Source: Paraburkholderia sp. PGU19
GTDB lineage: Bacteria; Pseudomonadota; Gammaproteobacteria; Burkholderiales; Burkholderiaceae
Direction of reading: 5' to 3'
Assembly (NCBI RefSeq): GCF_013426915.1
Contig: NZ_AP023181.1
Location: 930,001 to 994,000 of the forward strand
DNA length: 64,000 nucleotides
Shown here: in pieces, positions 56,640-64,000 of the stretch
Numbering within the stretch: position 1 is the stretch's first letter
Layout: each line of letters opens with the position of its first letter
Made by a program: the position numbers and the translations under genes
Notes under the pieces: model-generated
What the model was told of the DNA's origin: nothing
What the model saw: only the letters and a program-made list of their open reading frames with translations
The model's database searches: none

Positions 56640-57329
56640 GTGGAAGTGTGCTTCTTTCTGATTGGCGAAAGTACTCACGCGCGCGGCGTGTTCGATCAAT
56701 CGACTATCGCGCGCTTGCAGTCGGCCGCGCACGACGTGGCGGGTTTGCGGCGCTTCGTGCTGCATCTTCCTGCCATGCGCGACGAGCGCACAGCATCGGC
56801 ACCGTTCTGCGTCACGCAATGGTATTTCGACGATCTCGAACGACTCGAAGCGGCGCTGCAACCGCGCGGCGCGATACAGGCCGCCGCAGACAGCATCGCC
56901 GCAAGTGCGGATGACTGCACGCTGCGCCAGCAGGCAATGGCCGTGCGCAAGTTCTCGACGCCGCATCCAATCGAGGCACGAGAAGAGCGTTGCACCTACC
57001 TCGTCAGCTACGAAGGCGAAGCGGACGACTTCAACGCATGGCTCACGCACTATCTGACGCATCATCCGCCGTTGATGACGCAGCTGCCCGGCATTCGCGA
57101 ACTGGAGATCTACACGCGCATCGACTATCGCTCGGCGTTGAAGCATGCGCGTGCGACGGCCATGCAACGCAACAAGGTCGTATTCGACGACGTCGCTTCA
57201 CTGGACGCCGCGCTCGCGTCGCCCGTGCGTGCGCGAATGAAAGCGGACTTCGATTCGTTTCCGCCGTATAGCGGGGCCACGCCGCATTACCCGATGCGCA
57301 GCATTTACGGTAATCTGACGCGCGAGTGA
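56640..57329 (+). CDS. EthD-like protein with two tandem alpha/beta-barrel repeats
   Basis: A 229-residue protein. Two similar halves (about 1-105 and 110-215) each resemble an EthD/dimeric alpha-beta-barrel domain: VEVCFFLIGESTH and CVTQWYFDDLERLEAAL in the first, CTYLVSYEGEADDFNAWLTH and NKVVFDDVASLDAAL in the second. EthD-like domains assist degradation of ethers and aromatic compounds in monooxygenase clusters. The start is the GTG at 56640 after GAGG; an ATG at 56625 overlaps the reductase. It belongs to the MHS/monooxygenase operon. Confidence 0.8.
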   Translation: MEVCFFLIGESTHARGVFDQSTIARLQSAAHDVAGLRRFVLHLPAMRDERTASAPFCVTQWYFDDLERLEAALQPRGAIQAAADSIAASADDCTLRQQAMAVRKFSTPHPIEAREERCTYLVSYEGEADDFNAWLTHYLTHHPPLMTQLPGIRELEIYTRIDYRSALKHARATAMQRNKVVFDDVASLDAALASPVRARMKADFDSFPPYSGATPHYPMRSIYGNLTRE

Positions 57330-57423
57330 AAGCGCCGAACGCGGGCATGCGGGTTCGGTTCAACAGCGAGGCGCGTTCGACCACATGCGGGTCGCGCGCC
57401 GCCACGGCCGGGTTCCGAACCAC

Positions 57424-58347
57424 ATGACAAATACGCCCCCAGGCATCACCGACTTGAATCTTCTGCGCGTGTTTCTGGCCATTGCCGATCTGCGCAGCCT
57501 CACGGCGGCGGGCGCGCGGCTCGGGCTCACGCAACCCGCCGTCAGTCACGCGTTGCGCCGCTTGCGCACGCTGTTCGACGATCCCCTGTTCGTTCGCACG
57601 CCGACGGGCATGGTGCCCACCGACGCCGCTGTCCGCCTGCACGCGCCGCTCGCGCAGGCGTTCGGCATCATCAACGTCGCGGTTCAGCAACTCGCGAAGT
57701 TCGATCCCGCGACGGCACACCGCGTGTTTCGCGTGTCGATGTCGGACATGTCAGAGTTCTATTTTCTGCCGCCGCTGCTCGCGATGATCGACAGCACGGC
57801 GCCCGGCATACGCGTCGAGGTCGCCAACTTCTCCGTGGATACTGTGAGCACCGCGATGCGAAGCGGCGAGATCGATCTCGCGCTCGGCTATGTGCCGGGA
57901 CTCGACGCATCCTGCATCAGCACGACACTGTTCGTCGACGAGCACGTGTGCGTGGTGCGCGCGGGGCATCCGCTGCGCAAGCGCAACCCGACCAAGGACG
58001 ATCTTGCCGCGCTGCGTTATGTCTATGCGAGCACGAATGCAACCGGTCACCGGATGGTCGAACAATGGCTGGAGGAATTGAATCTGCGCCGCGATATCGT
58101 GCTGCGGCTGCCGCATTTCGTGGTTGCGCCGGAGATTGTTCAGAACACTGATCTCGCCGTCATCTTTCCGAAAAGCATTGCGCAGCGGTTCAATCGAAAC
58201 AAGGCATTCCGGATTCTGCCGTTGCCTTTTTCATTGCCGCCCATTGAAATTCAGGTACACACGCATATGCAGTTTTCCGCCGACCCCGGCATTGCATGGT
58301 TGCGCGATGCGATCTGCAGCATGTTCTCGACTCAAGGTTCGAGGTAG
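57424..58347 (+). CDS. LysR family transcriptional regulator
   Basis: A 307-residue regulator. The HTH covers LRVFLAIADLRSLTAAGARL and LTQPAVSHALRRLRTLFDDP (about 13-53). The effector-binding domain begins near HRVFRVSMSDMSEFYFLPPL. The pattern resembles the NodD/PcpR-like LysR branch common in aromatic catabolism. It lies on the same strand, 94 bp after the EthD-like gene, so it probably controls the operon at 53473. The start is the ATG at 57424, ahead of the HTH; the 3' end overlaps the small minus-strand gene by 16 bp. Confidence 0.91.
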   Translation: MTNTPPGITDLNLLRVFLAIADLRSLTAAGARLGLTQPAVSHALRRLRTLFDDPLFVRTPTGMVPTDAAVRLHAPLAQAFGIINVAVQQLAKFDPATAHRVFRVSMSDMSEFYFLPPLLAMIDSTAPGIRVEVANFSVDTVSTAMRSGEIDLALGYVPGLDASCISTTLFVDEHVCVVRAGHPLRKRNPTKDDLAALRYVYASTNATGHRMVEQWLEELNLRRDIVLRLPHFVVAPEIVQNTDLAVIFPKSIAQRFNRNKAFRILPLPFSLPPIEIQVHTHMQFSADPGIAWLRDAICSMFSTQGSR

Positions 58348-58517
58348 CCCTTCACGAGTTCGTGGATCTCAGCGAGCGTGTCGACGGCCGTACTCAGATC
58401 GAGTTCGCTGTCCGCTTGTGCCAACGCCATGACATCCGTGAACGCTTCGTCCTGTTCCTCGGCCATCCTGCATAACTGGAACGGCGTGCATGCCTCGAAG
58501 CTCTCCGGCTCATTCAT
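58332..58517 (-). CDS. Small acidic protein, unknown
   Basis: A 61-residue acidic protein (MNEPESFEACTPFQLCRMAE at the start) that is likely helical. GGGAGAGAATC before its ATG is a good ribosome site. It lies 35 bp after the glycosyltransferase stop on the same strand, so it may be its co-transcribed partner. No family is recognised. Confidence 0.55.
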   Translation of the reverse strand: MNEPESFEACTPFQLCRMAEEQDEAFTDVMALAQADSELDLSTAVDTLAEIHELVKGYLEP

Positions 58518-58552
58518 GATTCTCTCCCTGCGCAATGGTGTGACGATGCGCT

Positions 58553-59743
58553 TTACTCATGCTCTGCTCGCGAGATGACCTGATCGGAATCGAGCACACA
58601 ATCGGCAAGTTCCATCAGATTGCTCGCGAACGTGGAGGGTTTCCATTGCTCGACGCTCAGCCGCGCGCGGGCAGACAAGCGTTCGCGCAGCACATCGTCC
58701 AATGCCAGCGTTCGCATGCGCGCCGCGAGCATTTCCGCGTTGCCCGGTTCAACGACATAGCCATTCGTGTCGTTCACGACAAGCTCACGTGCCACGCCGC
58801 ATGTATGCGTGACGATCGCCGTGCGCGACGCCGCGAATGCCTCGTTGATGCAAAGTCCCCATTGATCGAACTCGCTCGCGAGCACCACGAAATCGGCCAG
58901 GCCGTAAATTGCAGGCATTTCGCCATTGGGCAGTGCATCGAGGAAGCGCACGCTCTTCTCGAGTTCGAGTTGCGATACGAGCGTTCTCAGCATGGGCTCG
59001 TCTTGTCCCTGCCCGATCAGAACCAGTTCGATGGCATGATCCGCGAGGCGGGAACGCGCGAACGCATTGATGACGACATCGACGTTCTTGCGCGCCACGA
59101 AGCGGCTGACACAGAGTACATAGCGCTGCGGCAGGCCATGCGCACGGCGAACGTCGTCGGCAGCGGCATGCGCAGCCGCTGCGCGCCGCGAAAACTGGTC
59201 GACGTCGATCACATCGAAGCCGACCCGCGAGCGCCAGCGCGGAATGCCAAGAAACTCCGCGTAGTCGCGATGCCTTTCTCCCGCGACCAGCGCGGCGTCG
59301 AAGCGCCGCACCAGCCGGCGCTTCAGCCATTCCTTGACGCTGCTGCGCGTGCCGTCGTCGGCCTTCGAGTCCGACATGTAGATCAGGCCAAACGGTCTCG
59401 TGAACCTTCTGACGAAACAGAGCCACAACGAGTACGGTGTGTCATAGCCCAGCGTGACGACGACATCCGGCTCGATTCGCCGGATGATCGCAGTCAGACG
59501 CGCGAAGACATTCAGCCAGCGTCCGCCAGCATCGCTGACATCATTCTCCAGGGTAGTGACGCATTCGTGACGTTGCTCGAAAAAAGACGCACGCCGCGTT
59601 TGCGGAAACGAGTAGAAACCCGACCGCCCGAATACTTCGACCAGACACACTTCATCGCCACGTCTCGTCGCAAGCCGCATCAGCGCTTCATAGCGCGGCA
59701 CGTGGTAGTCACCGAGGTGACCGATAACGAACAGCATCCGCAT
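58553..59743 (-). CDS. GT4-type glycosyltransferase
   Basis: A 396-residue GT-B enzyme. The C-terminal nucleotide-sugar domain includes YVLCVSRFVARKNVDVVINA, ELVLIGQGQDEPMLRTLV and VVLASEFDQWGLCINEAFAA, where the ESE-like E-x7-E motif of GT4 appears as E-F-D-QWGLCINE. The N-terminal acceptor domain (LFVIGHLGDYHVPRYEALMR) is typical of sugar transfer to lipid-linked saccharides. It probably adds a sugar to surface polysaccharide. It opens the polysaccharide-like region and is divergent from the PIG-L gene. Confidence 0.88.
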   Translation of the reverse strand: MRMLFVIGHLGDYHVPRYEALMRLATRRGDEVCLVEVFGRSGFYSFPQTRRASFFEQRHECVTTLENDVSDAGGRWLNVFARLTAIIRRIEPDVVVTLGYDTPYSLWLCFVRRFTRPFGLIYMSDSKADDGTRSSVKEWLKRRLVRRFDAALVAGERHRDYAEFLGIPRWRSRVGFDVIDVDQFSRRAAAAHAAADDVRRAHGLPQRYVLCVSRFVARKNVDVVINAFARSRLADHAIELVLIGQGQDEPMLRTLVSQLELEKSVRFLDALPNGEMPAIYGLADFVVLASEFDQWGLCINEAFAASRTAIVTHTCGVARELVVNDTNGYVVEPGNAEMLAARMRTLALDDVLRERLSARARLSVEQWKPSTFASNLMELADCVLDSDQVISRAEHE

Positions 59744-60186
59744 GACGTCCTCAAAACACCGCTATTGGCAGAAACGCACGACGCGCAAACCCGTCGGGAT
59801 ACCGTTATCGAATTGTTCTTCATCAGACCACTGACGAACGCTGCGTCAGCCGCCACCCACTCTATTACGGGTACAAGGTTGCGGTTGTATGAATTTCTCC
59901 TGACAACTGCAATCTGTCTATTAAAGGCTATTCGCCGCACTGCAAGCCGCGTTCGAACAGAGGGAACTACACTCTATTAAAGAACGGCTCACAAATATAG
60001 ACTGGTCGTCGTGCTTATCTGGAAGCGGTCACTTCAATACTTTATTTGGCGCAAAAGGATGATTGTCTTTCAAACAGTAAGAAAAAGACTGCTGTAATAG
60101 CAAGGTAAACAAGCCGAGGCTACTTCATCCTTTCGACTACGGCTCTCGGGGACAACACCAAGAAAAAAAGGGACGACCGCAATCAT
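59744..60186. other. 443-bp AT-rich divergent region, no gene recognised
   Basis: Much of this region is AT-rich compared with the flanking genes. It should hold promoters for the glycosyltransferase and for the PIG-L deacetylase. No ops/JUMPstart element was seen by eye. Confidence 0.5.
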
Positions 60187-62571
60187 ATGAATACGTCGCC
60201 ACTCGGGCTTTTTCGATTGCCCCGCTATGTCCTGTTTCTTCTTTGCATGTGCTCCATGCTCATCGGAACGGCACGCGCGTCATCCGCCGATTGCAGTGCG
60301 GGCACGCTCGTCACCGTTGTCGCACACCTCGATGACGATCTGCTGTTCGTTGAGCCCGCGATCAGCGAGCGGTTGCGTGCGGGATGGTGCGTCACCACTG
60401 TTCATCTGATCGGCGGCGCCTACGGAGCGAATTTCGCCTATGTGCAAAAGCGTGAGGAAGCCTCGCGCCTGGCCTATGCGCGTCTTGCAGGAGTCGGGAA
60501 TGCGTGGGATGAATCGACAGTACAAATTGCTGGCAAGCCGGTATTTCAGCTCACATTGAAAGCGGAACCACGCGTACGACTTCTCGAACTCAGGCTTCCC
60601 GGCGGCGCGGTGCGCGGCGGCCGCGTGCCGCTTGCGCTGCTTTGGGATCAGGGCGCAACGCTCACAAGCTTTCCGATGGGACATGGAGAACTGCCAGCAA
60701 CGCGTTACACACGCGATTCGCTTTCCGTCGTCCTGAAAACGATACTGCAGGACGCGACGCGAATCGCCACGCTGAACCCTGACACGGTGCCCTTCATCGA
60801 GCATCCCGACCATATCTACACCGCCCGCATGACACGCCATGTCGCGCAAACGTTAGGGCGCTCTATTCCCATTGCCTTCTACACAACGTATCCGACAGGA
60901 ACCTGGCCCTCGACGCTGTTCGGCGACGAAGCGCAACGCAAGCGCGACATAGCGGCCAGCTATTTCTCGATCGACGGTGGCGATTACGCGCACGTGTTCG
61001 GCGAATACCAATGGGACGGCAACTGGGTTTTGCGCAACTATGTACGCGACGACACCACACTTCATGCAAAGCCGGATTTCGTCGCCATTCCTTCCGTGCT
61101 CTTCAATACCGGTTCCAGTCAGTGCCTGACTTCGCGAGGCAACGCGCGCAGCCCCGAACTCGCGCCTTGCGACGAGTCGGCCAGCCAGCAATGGAAATGG
61201 GAACCGCGTGCTACGTATGTCGGCAACCAGCACAATGCGGCACTCGTCTCCGTCTCGACGGGGCAATGCGTCGCCGAACACGACGGCAGACTCGCGGAAG
61301 AACCATGTGAAGAATGGAATGAGTCGCAACGCTGGACGCCGTGGGACTTTGGTCTGATATTCACGCCATCGCGTCGTTGCCTTGGCGCAGAGGACAACCG
61401 CCTCAATATCAGAGGATGCGCCTCCATGACGACGCGCTACCGCTGGTCCACAATGCGTCCGTCGTGGTCGACGGACTTGCGTCTCAAGGGCGCAATGTAC
61501 GGAGACGTGACGGGCGACGGCACGCTCTCAGCTGTCTATGTGCAAAGACGTTCCGACGGCCCTGGCTTCGACGTCTTTGTTCAGACTTCAATCTCAGGAA
61601 AACCTGAAGAACCCAAGAACTGGTACACGAATGCCGTGCGCTTCGATAGTCGCGCGACGATGCCGACATGCGGTGCCGACACGTTGTGTTTCGACAACGC
61701 ACGCTTTCTGATTGGCGACTTCGATGGCGACGGCCGGGCGGATCTCATGGTCGTCACGCCGAGAAACGGCGGCTCCGCCTTCTGGTTGTTGCGCAGCAAT
61801 GGCAATCACTTTGCCGCACCCGTTCTCTGGTTTCAGAGCGACGAAAGCATTCCTGCGGAACGTGCGCAGCAGTACCTTGCCTTCTCGACCAAAGTAACAT
61901 CAGGCGAAAAGATCCTCGTTGCGGTGCAACGATCAGACAACGCTGTCGATCTATCGACGATCGGCGCCGATCAAGCCGGGCAGATCCAGCAGAAAAAAGT
62001 CACAGGCATGCCTTATTTGAAGTCCACCGTGCAACTGCTCGCCGTGAGCGACACTCGCACAGACACGGCAACGTTCGTCGCCGTGCAATCTACTGACGAT
62101 AACCGCCGCCTGGCCGTCATGACACTCACCGTCGACAAGGAACACTGGAGCTTTGGTGCAACATCTCTTCTGCCTGCTCAATTCCAGCGTGACACCACCC
62201 GCTTTACGCGCGACGCGAGCGCCGACGCAGCGATTGTGATGACCGTTCCGCATTTTCAGGCGCCCGGCGGGGTGGATGTATGGAAATGGAACGTACAGCA
62301 TCGCGAGACCGCGCCTGTTCTACTCGCCTATCTGCGCGATCTCCGGTGGCAGGACGCCGCGCCTTCCCTGCTCCGCGATAAGAACCGCACAGCACTCGTC
62401 TTCTACGAGCGCACGGACGCCATACTCACCAATACGCTCTTCTCGGCGGGCACCGCCGCCCTGGCGCGATACGCGCTCGACGGAAACAATTTGCAAAGTA
62501 TTCCGATGGAAGGTTTTCCGTTGCCAGCCGTTTACTCGGAGACGCTCTGGCTCGATCGCCTGGTTCAATAG
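60187..62571 (+). CDS. Exported PIG-L family deacetylase fused to ricin-like and FG-GAP-like modules
   Basis: A 794-residue secreted protein. A signal peptide (YVLFLLCMCSMLIGTARASS) precedes a PIG-L/LmbE domain (about 35-280): VVAHLDDDLLFVEPA is a variant of the AHPDDE metal motif, and EHPDHIYTARMTRHV carries the second HxDH motif. About 300-425 has ricin-B-like QxW repeats (QQWKW, QRWTPW) for carbohydrate binding. About 430-790 has calcium-binding FG-GAP-like repeats (DVTGDGTL, DFDGDGRADL). This suggests a cell-surface or secreted N-acetylhexosamine deacetylase acting on exopolysaccharide. A glycosyltransferase gene follows. Confidence 0.88.
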   Translation: MNTSPLGLFRLPRYVLFLLCMCSMLIGTARASSADCSAGTLVTVVAHLDDDLLFVEPAISERLRAGWCVTTVHLIGGAYGANFAYVQKREEASRLAYARLAGVGNAWDESTVQIAGKPVFQLTLKAEPRVRLLELRLPGGAVRGGRVPLALLWDQGATLTSFPMGHGELPATRYTRDSLSVVLKTILQDATRIATLNPDTVPFIEHPDHIYTARMTRHVAQTLGRSIPIAFYTTYPTGTWPSTLFGDEAQRKRDIAASYFSIDGGDYAHVFGEYQWDGNWVLRNYVRDDTTLHAKPDFVAIPSVLFNTGSSQCLTSRGNARSPELAPCDESASQQWKWEPRATYVGNQHNAALVSVSTGQCVAEHDGRLAEEPCEEWNESQRWTPWDFGLIFTPSRRCLGAEDNRLNIRGCASMTTRYRWSTMRPSWSTDLRLKGAMYGDVTGDGTLSAVYVQRRSDGPGFDVFVQTSISGKPEEPKNWYTNAVRFDSRATMPTCGADTLCFDNARFLIGDFDGDGRADLMVVTPRNGGSAFWLLRSNGNHFAAPVLWFQSDESIPAERAQQYLAFSTKVTSGEKILVAVQRSDNAVDLSTIGADQAGQIQQKKVTGMPYLKSTVQLLAVSDTRTDTATFVAVQSTDDNRRLAVMTLTVDKEHWSFGATSLLPAQFQRDTTRFTRDASADAAIVMTVPHFQAPGGVDVWKWNVQHRETAPVLLAYLRDLRWQDAAPSLLRDKNRTALVFYERTDAILTNTLFSAGTAALARYALDGNNLQSIPMEGFPLPAVYSETLWLDRLVQ

Positions 62572-62612
62572 AGACATTGCAGTTGCTCTCGGATGAGGAC
62601 TCCTCTCACTCT

Positions 62613-62631
62613 CATTTGCGAAGCGCAAATG
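62613..62631. terminator. Short hairpin after PIG-L gene
   Basis: CATTTGCG and CGCAAATG form a perfect 8-bp stem with a 3-nt AAG loop, 42 bp after the PIG-L stop. No U-tract follows on the plus strand, so a terminator role is uncertain. Confidence 0.35.
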
Positions 62632-62821
62632 GAAAAGTTCTCTGAACCAGTACCTGTCTAGCAACAACTAGTGCTTGACCGAATCGCAATGTATCAATTG
62701 TCTATGGTATATCCAATCATATCGGTTACGACAATTGACGATTGACCGACGCAACCGTACGCTGCAGAAAAGACGAGAGACATGGTTCTCTGAGATCACG
62801 CCCCATTCGAGACGGTGAAAA

Positions 62822-63955
62822 GTGCGGATACTACAGGTCGTCTATGCGCCACGTTTGTCTGGTGCGGAGATTCTGGCAAAGGGTCTTGCGATTCAGCACA
62901 GGGAAGGTGGCCACGAAGTCTGCATTGCGTCGATGCAGCCGCAAATGGCGGACTTCGATCATAGCCGCAGCGAACTCGCGGCAGCCGACATACTGTGCGA
63001 CTTTCCCGAATCGCCGCGAGGACGTATCGGGCGTCTCATGCATCTATGGCGCTGCATACGGCGATTTCGACCGGACGTGATCATTGCACACGCGACGCTA
63101 GCCGCGCTCTATGTGCGTCTTCTTCCCGTTTCCGCGCCCGTCATCTATGTGATGCACTCGGGTTCCAACGACTTCGCGAACCCGAAACTGAAGTGGGCGG
63201 AGCGCATGCTCTCGCATCGCGCGAAGGCCGTGGTCGGCGTCTCGTCGCAAAATACGCTCGACTATCTGCGTGAAGTCGGGCCGCATCCGCTCGTCACGGT
63301 GATTCCCAACGGCGTGGATCTGCCGCGCTTTCAAACCGCACCTTCCGCATCGGCCATTGCCGATCGCGGCACTTCAAAGCAGATCGTCCAGTTGGGCCGT
63401 TATGTCATCGACAAAGGCCAACTGGAGACCATTCACGCGTTTGAGATCGTGCTGCAACATGAGCCTGACGCGCGACTGGTGTTGTATGGCGTCGTCGAAG
63501 ATCCCGTTTATCACGATATGGCCATGAAACTCGTGCAACGTTTGAACCTGGACGACCGGGTGACGCTGTGCGGTCCATCATCGAATGTCGCCGCGATTCT
63601 GCAGACCTCGCAAGTCTTTGCGATGCCGTCGCTCAGAGAGGCCCATAGCATCGGGTTTCTCGAAGCACTGGCGTCGGGTATTCCCGTTGTCGCGAGCCGC
63701 ATTGCAGCATTCGAATTTGCCCGCGATTTTCCGGGTGTATCGCTCGTCGACACGAAAGATCCTTCCACCTATGCGCGCGCACTGCTGCACGCGCTGCGTG
63801 TGCCCCGCGCGTATCGCGCGCTGGACGGCTATACGTTGCACGACACGGCAGAGAACTACCTGAAGATCGCGCAAGCCATCTACAAGAACAAAGCGCGAGG
63901 CATTGCCGCGGAATCGTCGATATCGGCGTTGGAGAGCAACGAATCATCGATGTGA
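62822..63955 (+). CDS. GT4 family glycosyltransferase
   Basis: A 377-residue GT-B enzyme. The N-terminus RILQVVYAPRLSGAEILAKG is the acceptor side, with a typical GAE glycine-rich loop. The C-terminal donor domain has IVQLGRYVIDKGQLETIHAF, ARLVLYGVVEDPVYHDMAMK and FAMPSLREAHSIGFLEALAS, the last holding the E-x7-E motif. It probably extends a surface polysaccharide with a nucleotide-sugar donor. The start is a GTG at 62822, and a GAGACGGTG site precedes it. It lies 250 bp after the PIG-L gene on the same strand; the region continues beyond the window. Confidence 0.9.
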   Translation: MRILQVVYAPRLSGAEILAKGLAIQHREGGHEVCIASMQPQMADFDHSRSELAAADILCDFPESPRGRIGRLMHLWRCIRRFRPDVIIAHATLAALYVRLLPVSAPVIYVMHSGSNDFANPKLKWAERMLSHRAKAVVGVSSQNTLDYLREVGPHPLVTVIPNGVDLPRFQTAPSASAIADRGTSKQIVQLGRYVIDKGQLETIHAFEIVLQHEPDARLVLYGVVEDPVYHDMAMKLVQRLNLDDRVTLCGPSSNVAAILQTSQVFAMPSLREAHSIGFLEALASGIPVVASRIAAFEFARDFPGVSLVDTKDPSTYARALLHALRVPRAYRALDGYTLHDTAENYLKIAQAIYKNKARGIAAESSISALESNESSM

Positions 63956-64000
63956 GCGTGGAAACAAGATCTCTCGTTCAAACGTTTGCTATTACGTACA

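Noticed and set aside
1..64000. CRISPR arrays, tRNA or rRNA genes, insertion sequences, prophage
   Set aside because: No regularly spaced direct repeats, cloverleaf-like sequence, transposase, integrase or phage structural gene was seen on reading both strands; small or degenerate RNA genes could still be missed without a search tool.

Overview
The window looks like a chromosome or large replicon segment of a Burkholderiaceae bacterium, most likely Paraburkholderia, Caballeronia or a close relative. The basis is high GC coding sequence, several Burkholderia-type general porins, DUF4148 and DUF3455 proteins, many LysR regulators paired with transporter/catabolic operons, and paired MCPs. No rRNA, tRNA, CRISPR array, transposase or prophage gene was recognised. 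Genus assignment is inference from gene style, not a database match.

Layout. 1-2754: 3' part of an adenylate-cyclase-type/AAA/TPR signalling protein. 2820-5774: GNAT acetyltransferase, small membrane protein, and a divergent NmrA-like reductase/TetR pair with two matching inverted repeats between them. 5775-9148: gene-poor and by eye lower in GC, with a Stv-like/CFI-box protein, a small lipoprotein, a PH/SHOCT protein and two diverged copies of an intergenic repeat. 9149-14752: a sugar-type operon read leftward (MFS transporter, sugar isomerase-like protein, Gfo/Idh/MocA oxidoreductase, porin) with a divergent LysR gene. 14824-20648: a threonine-dehydratase-like gene broken by a 16-bp tandem duplication, an acyl-CoA synthetase, an orphan ABC binding protein and a class V aminotransferase. 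21091-24480: YciI/DGPF protein with an ECF42-type sigma factor, then a cNMP-binding/thioredoxin-reductase-like flavoprotein lacking CxxC. 24603-32934: small exported proteins, a transglutaminase-like cysteine protease, a cupin, an MCP with an apparent C-terminal frameshift, a DUF4062 protein, a lipoprotein methyltransferase and a Nudix hydrolase.

33025-36995 is an MlrC-like M81 peptidase/MFS operon with a divergent LysR regulator. 37179-44987 carries an MCP with a CheR-type tail, a ClC protein, a secreted phosphoesterase, a diheme cytochrome c peroxidase preceded by a strong intrinsic terminator, and a DUF3455 protein. 45123-50580 holds an OmpR/EnvZ-type two-component system divergent from a FecBCD-type iron/haem ABC importer with a Fur-box-like site. 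Two convergent porins share a terminator (50712-53129). 53473-58347 is a probable aromatic-compound operon: MHS transporter, two-component flavin monooxygenase and its reductase, EthD-like protein, LysR. 58332-63955 begins a surface-polysaccharide-like region: two GT4 glycosyltransferases and a large secreted PIG-L deacetylase fused to ricin-like and FG-GAP-like modules.

I did not find a convincing new multi-gene system. The best leads are the two sequence-level gene disruptions (15770-15801 and about 27519), the terminator at the phosphoesterase/peroxidase junction, and single conflict-type proteins (Stv/CFI-box and DUF4062).
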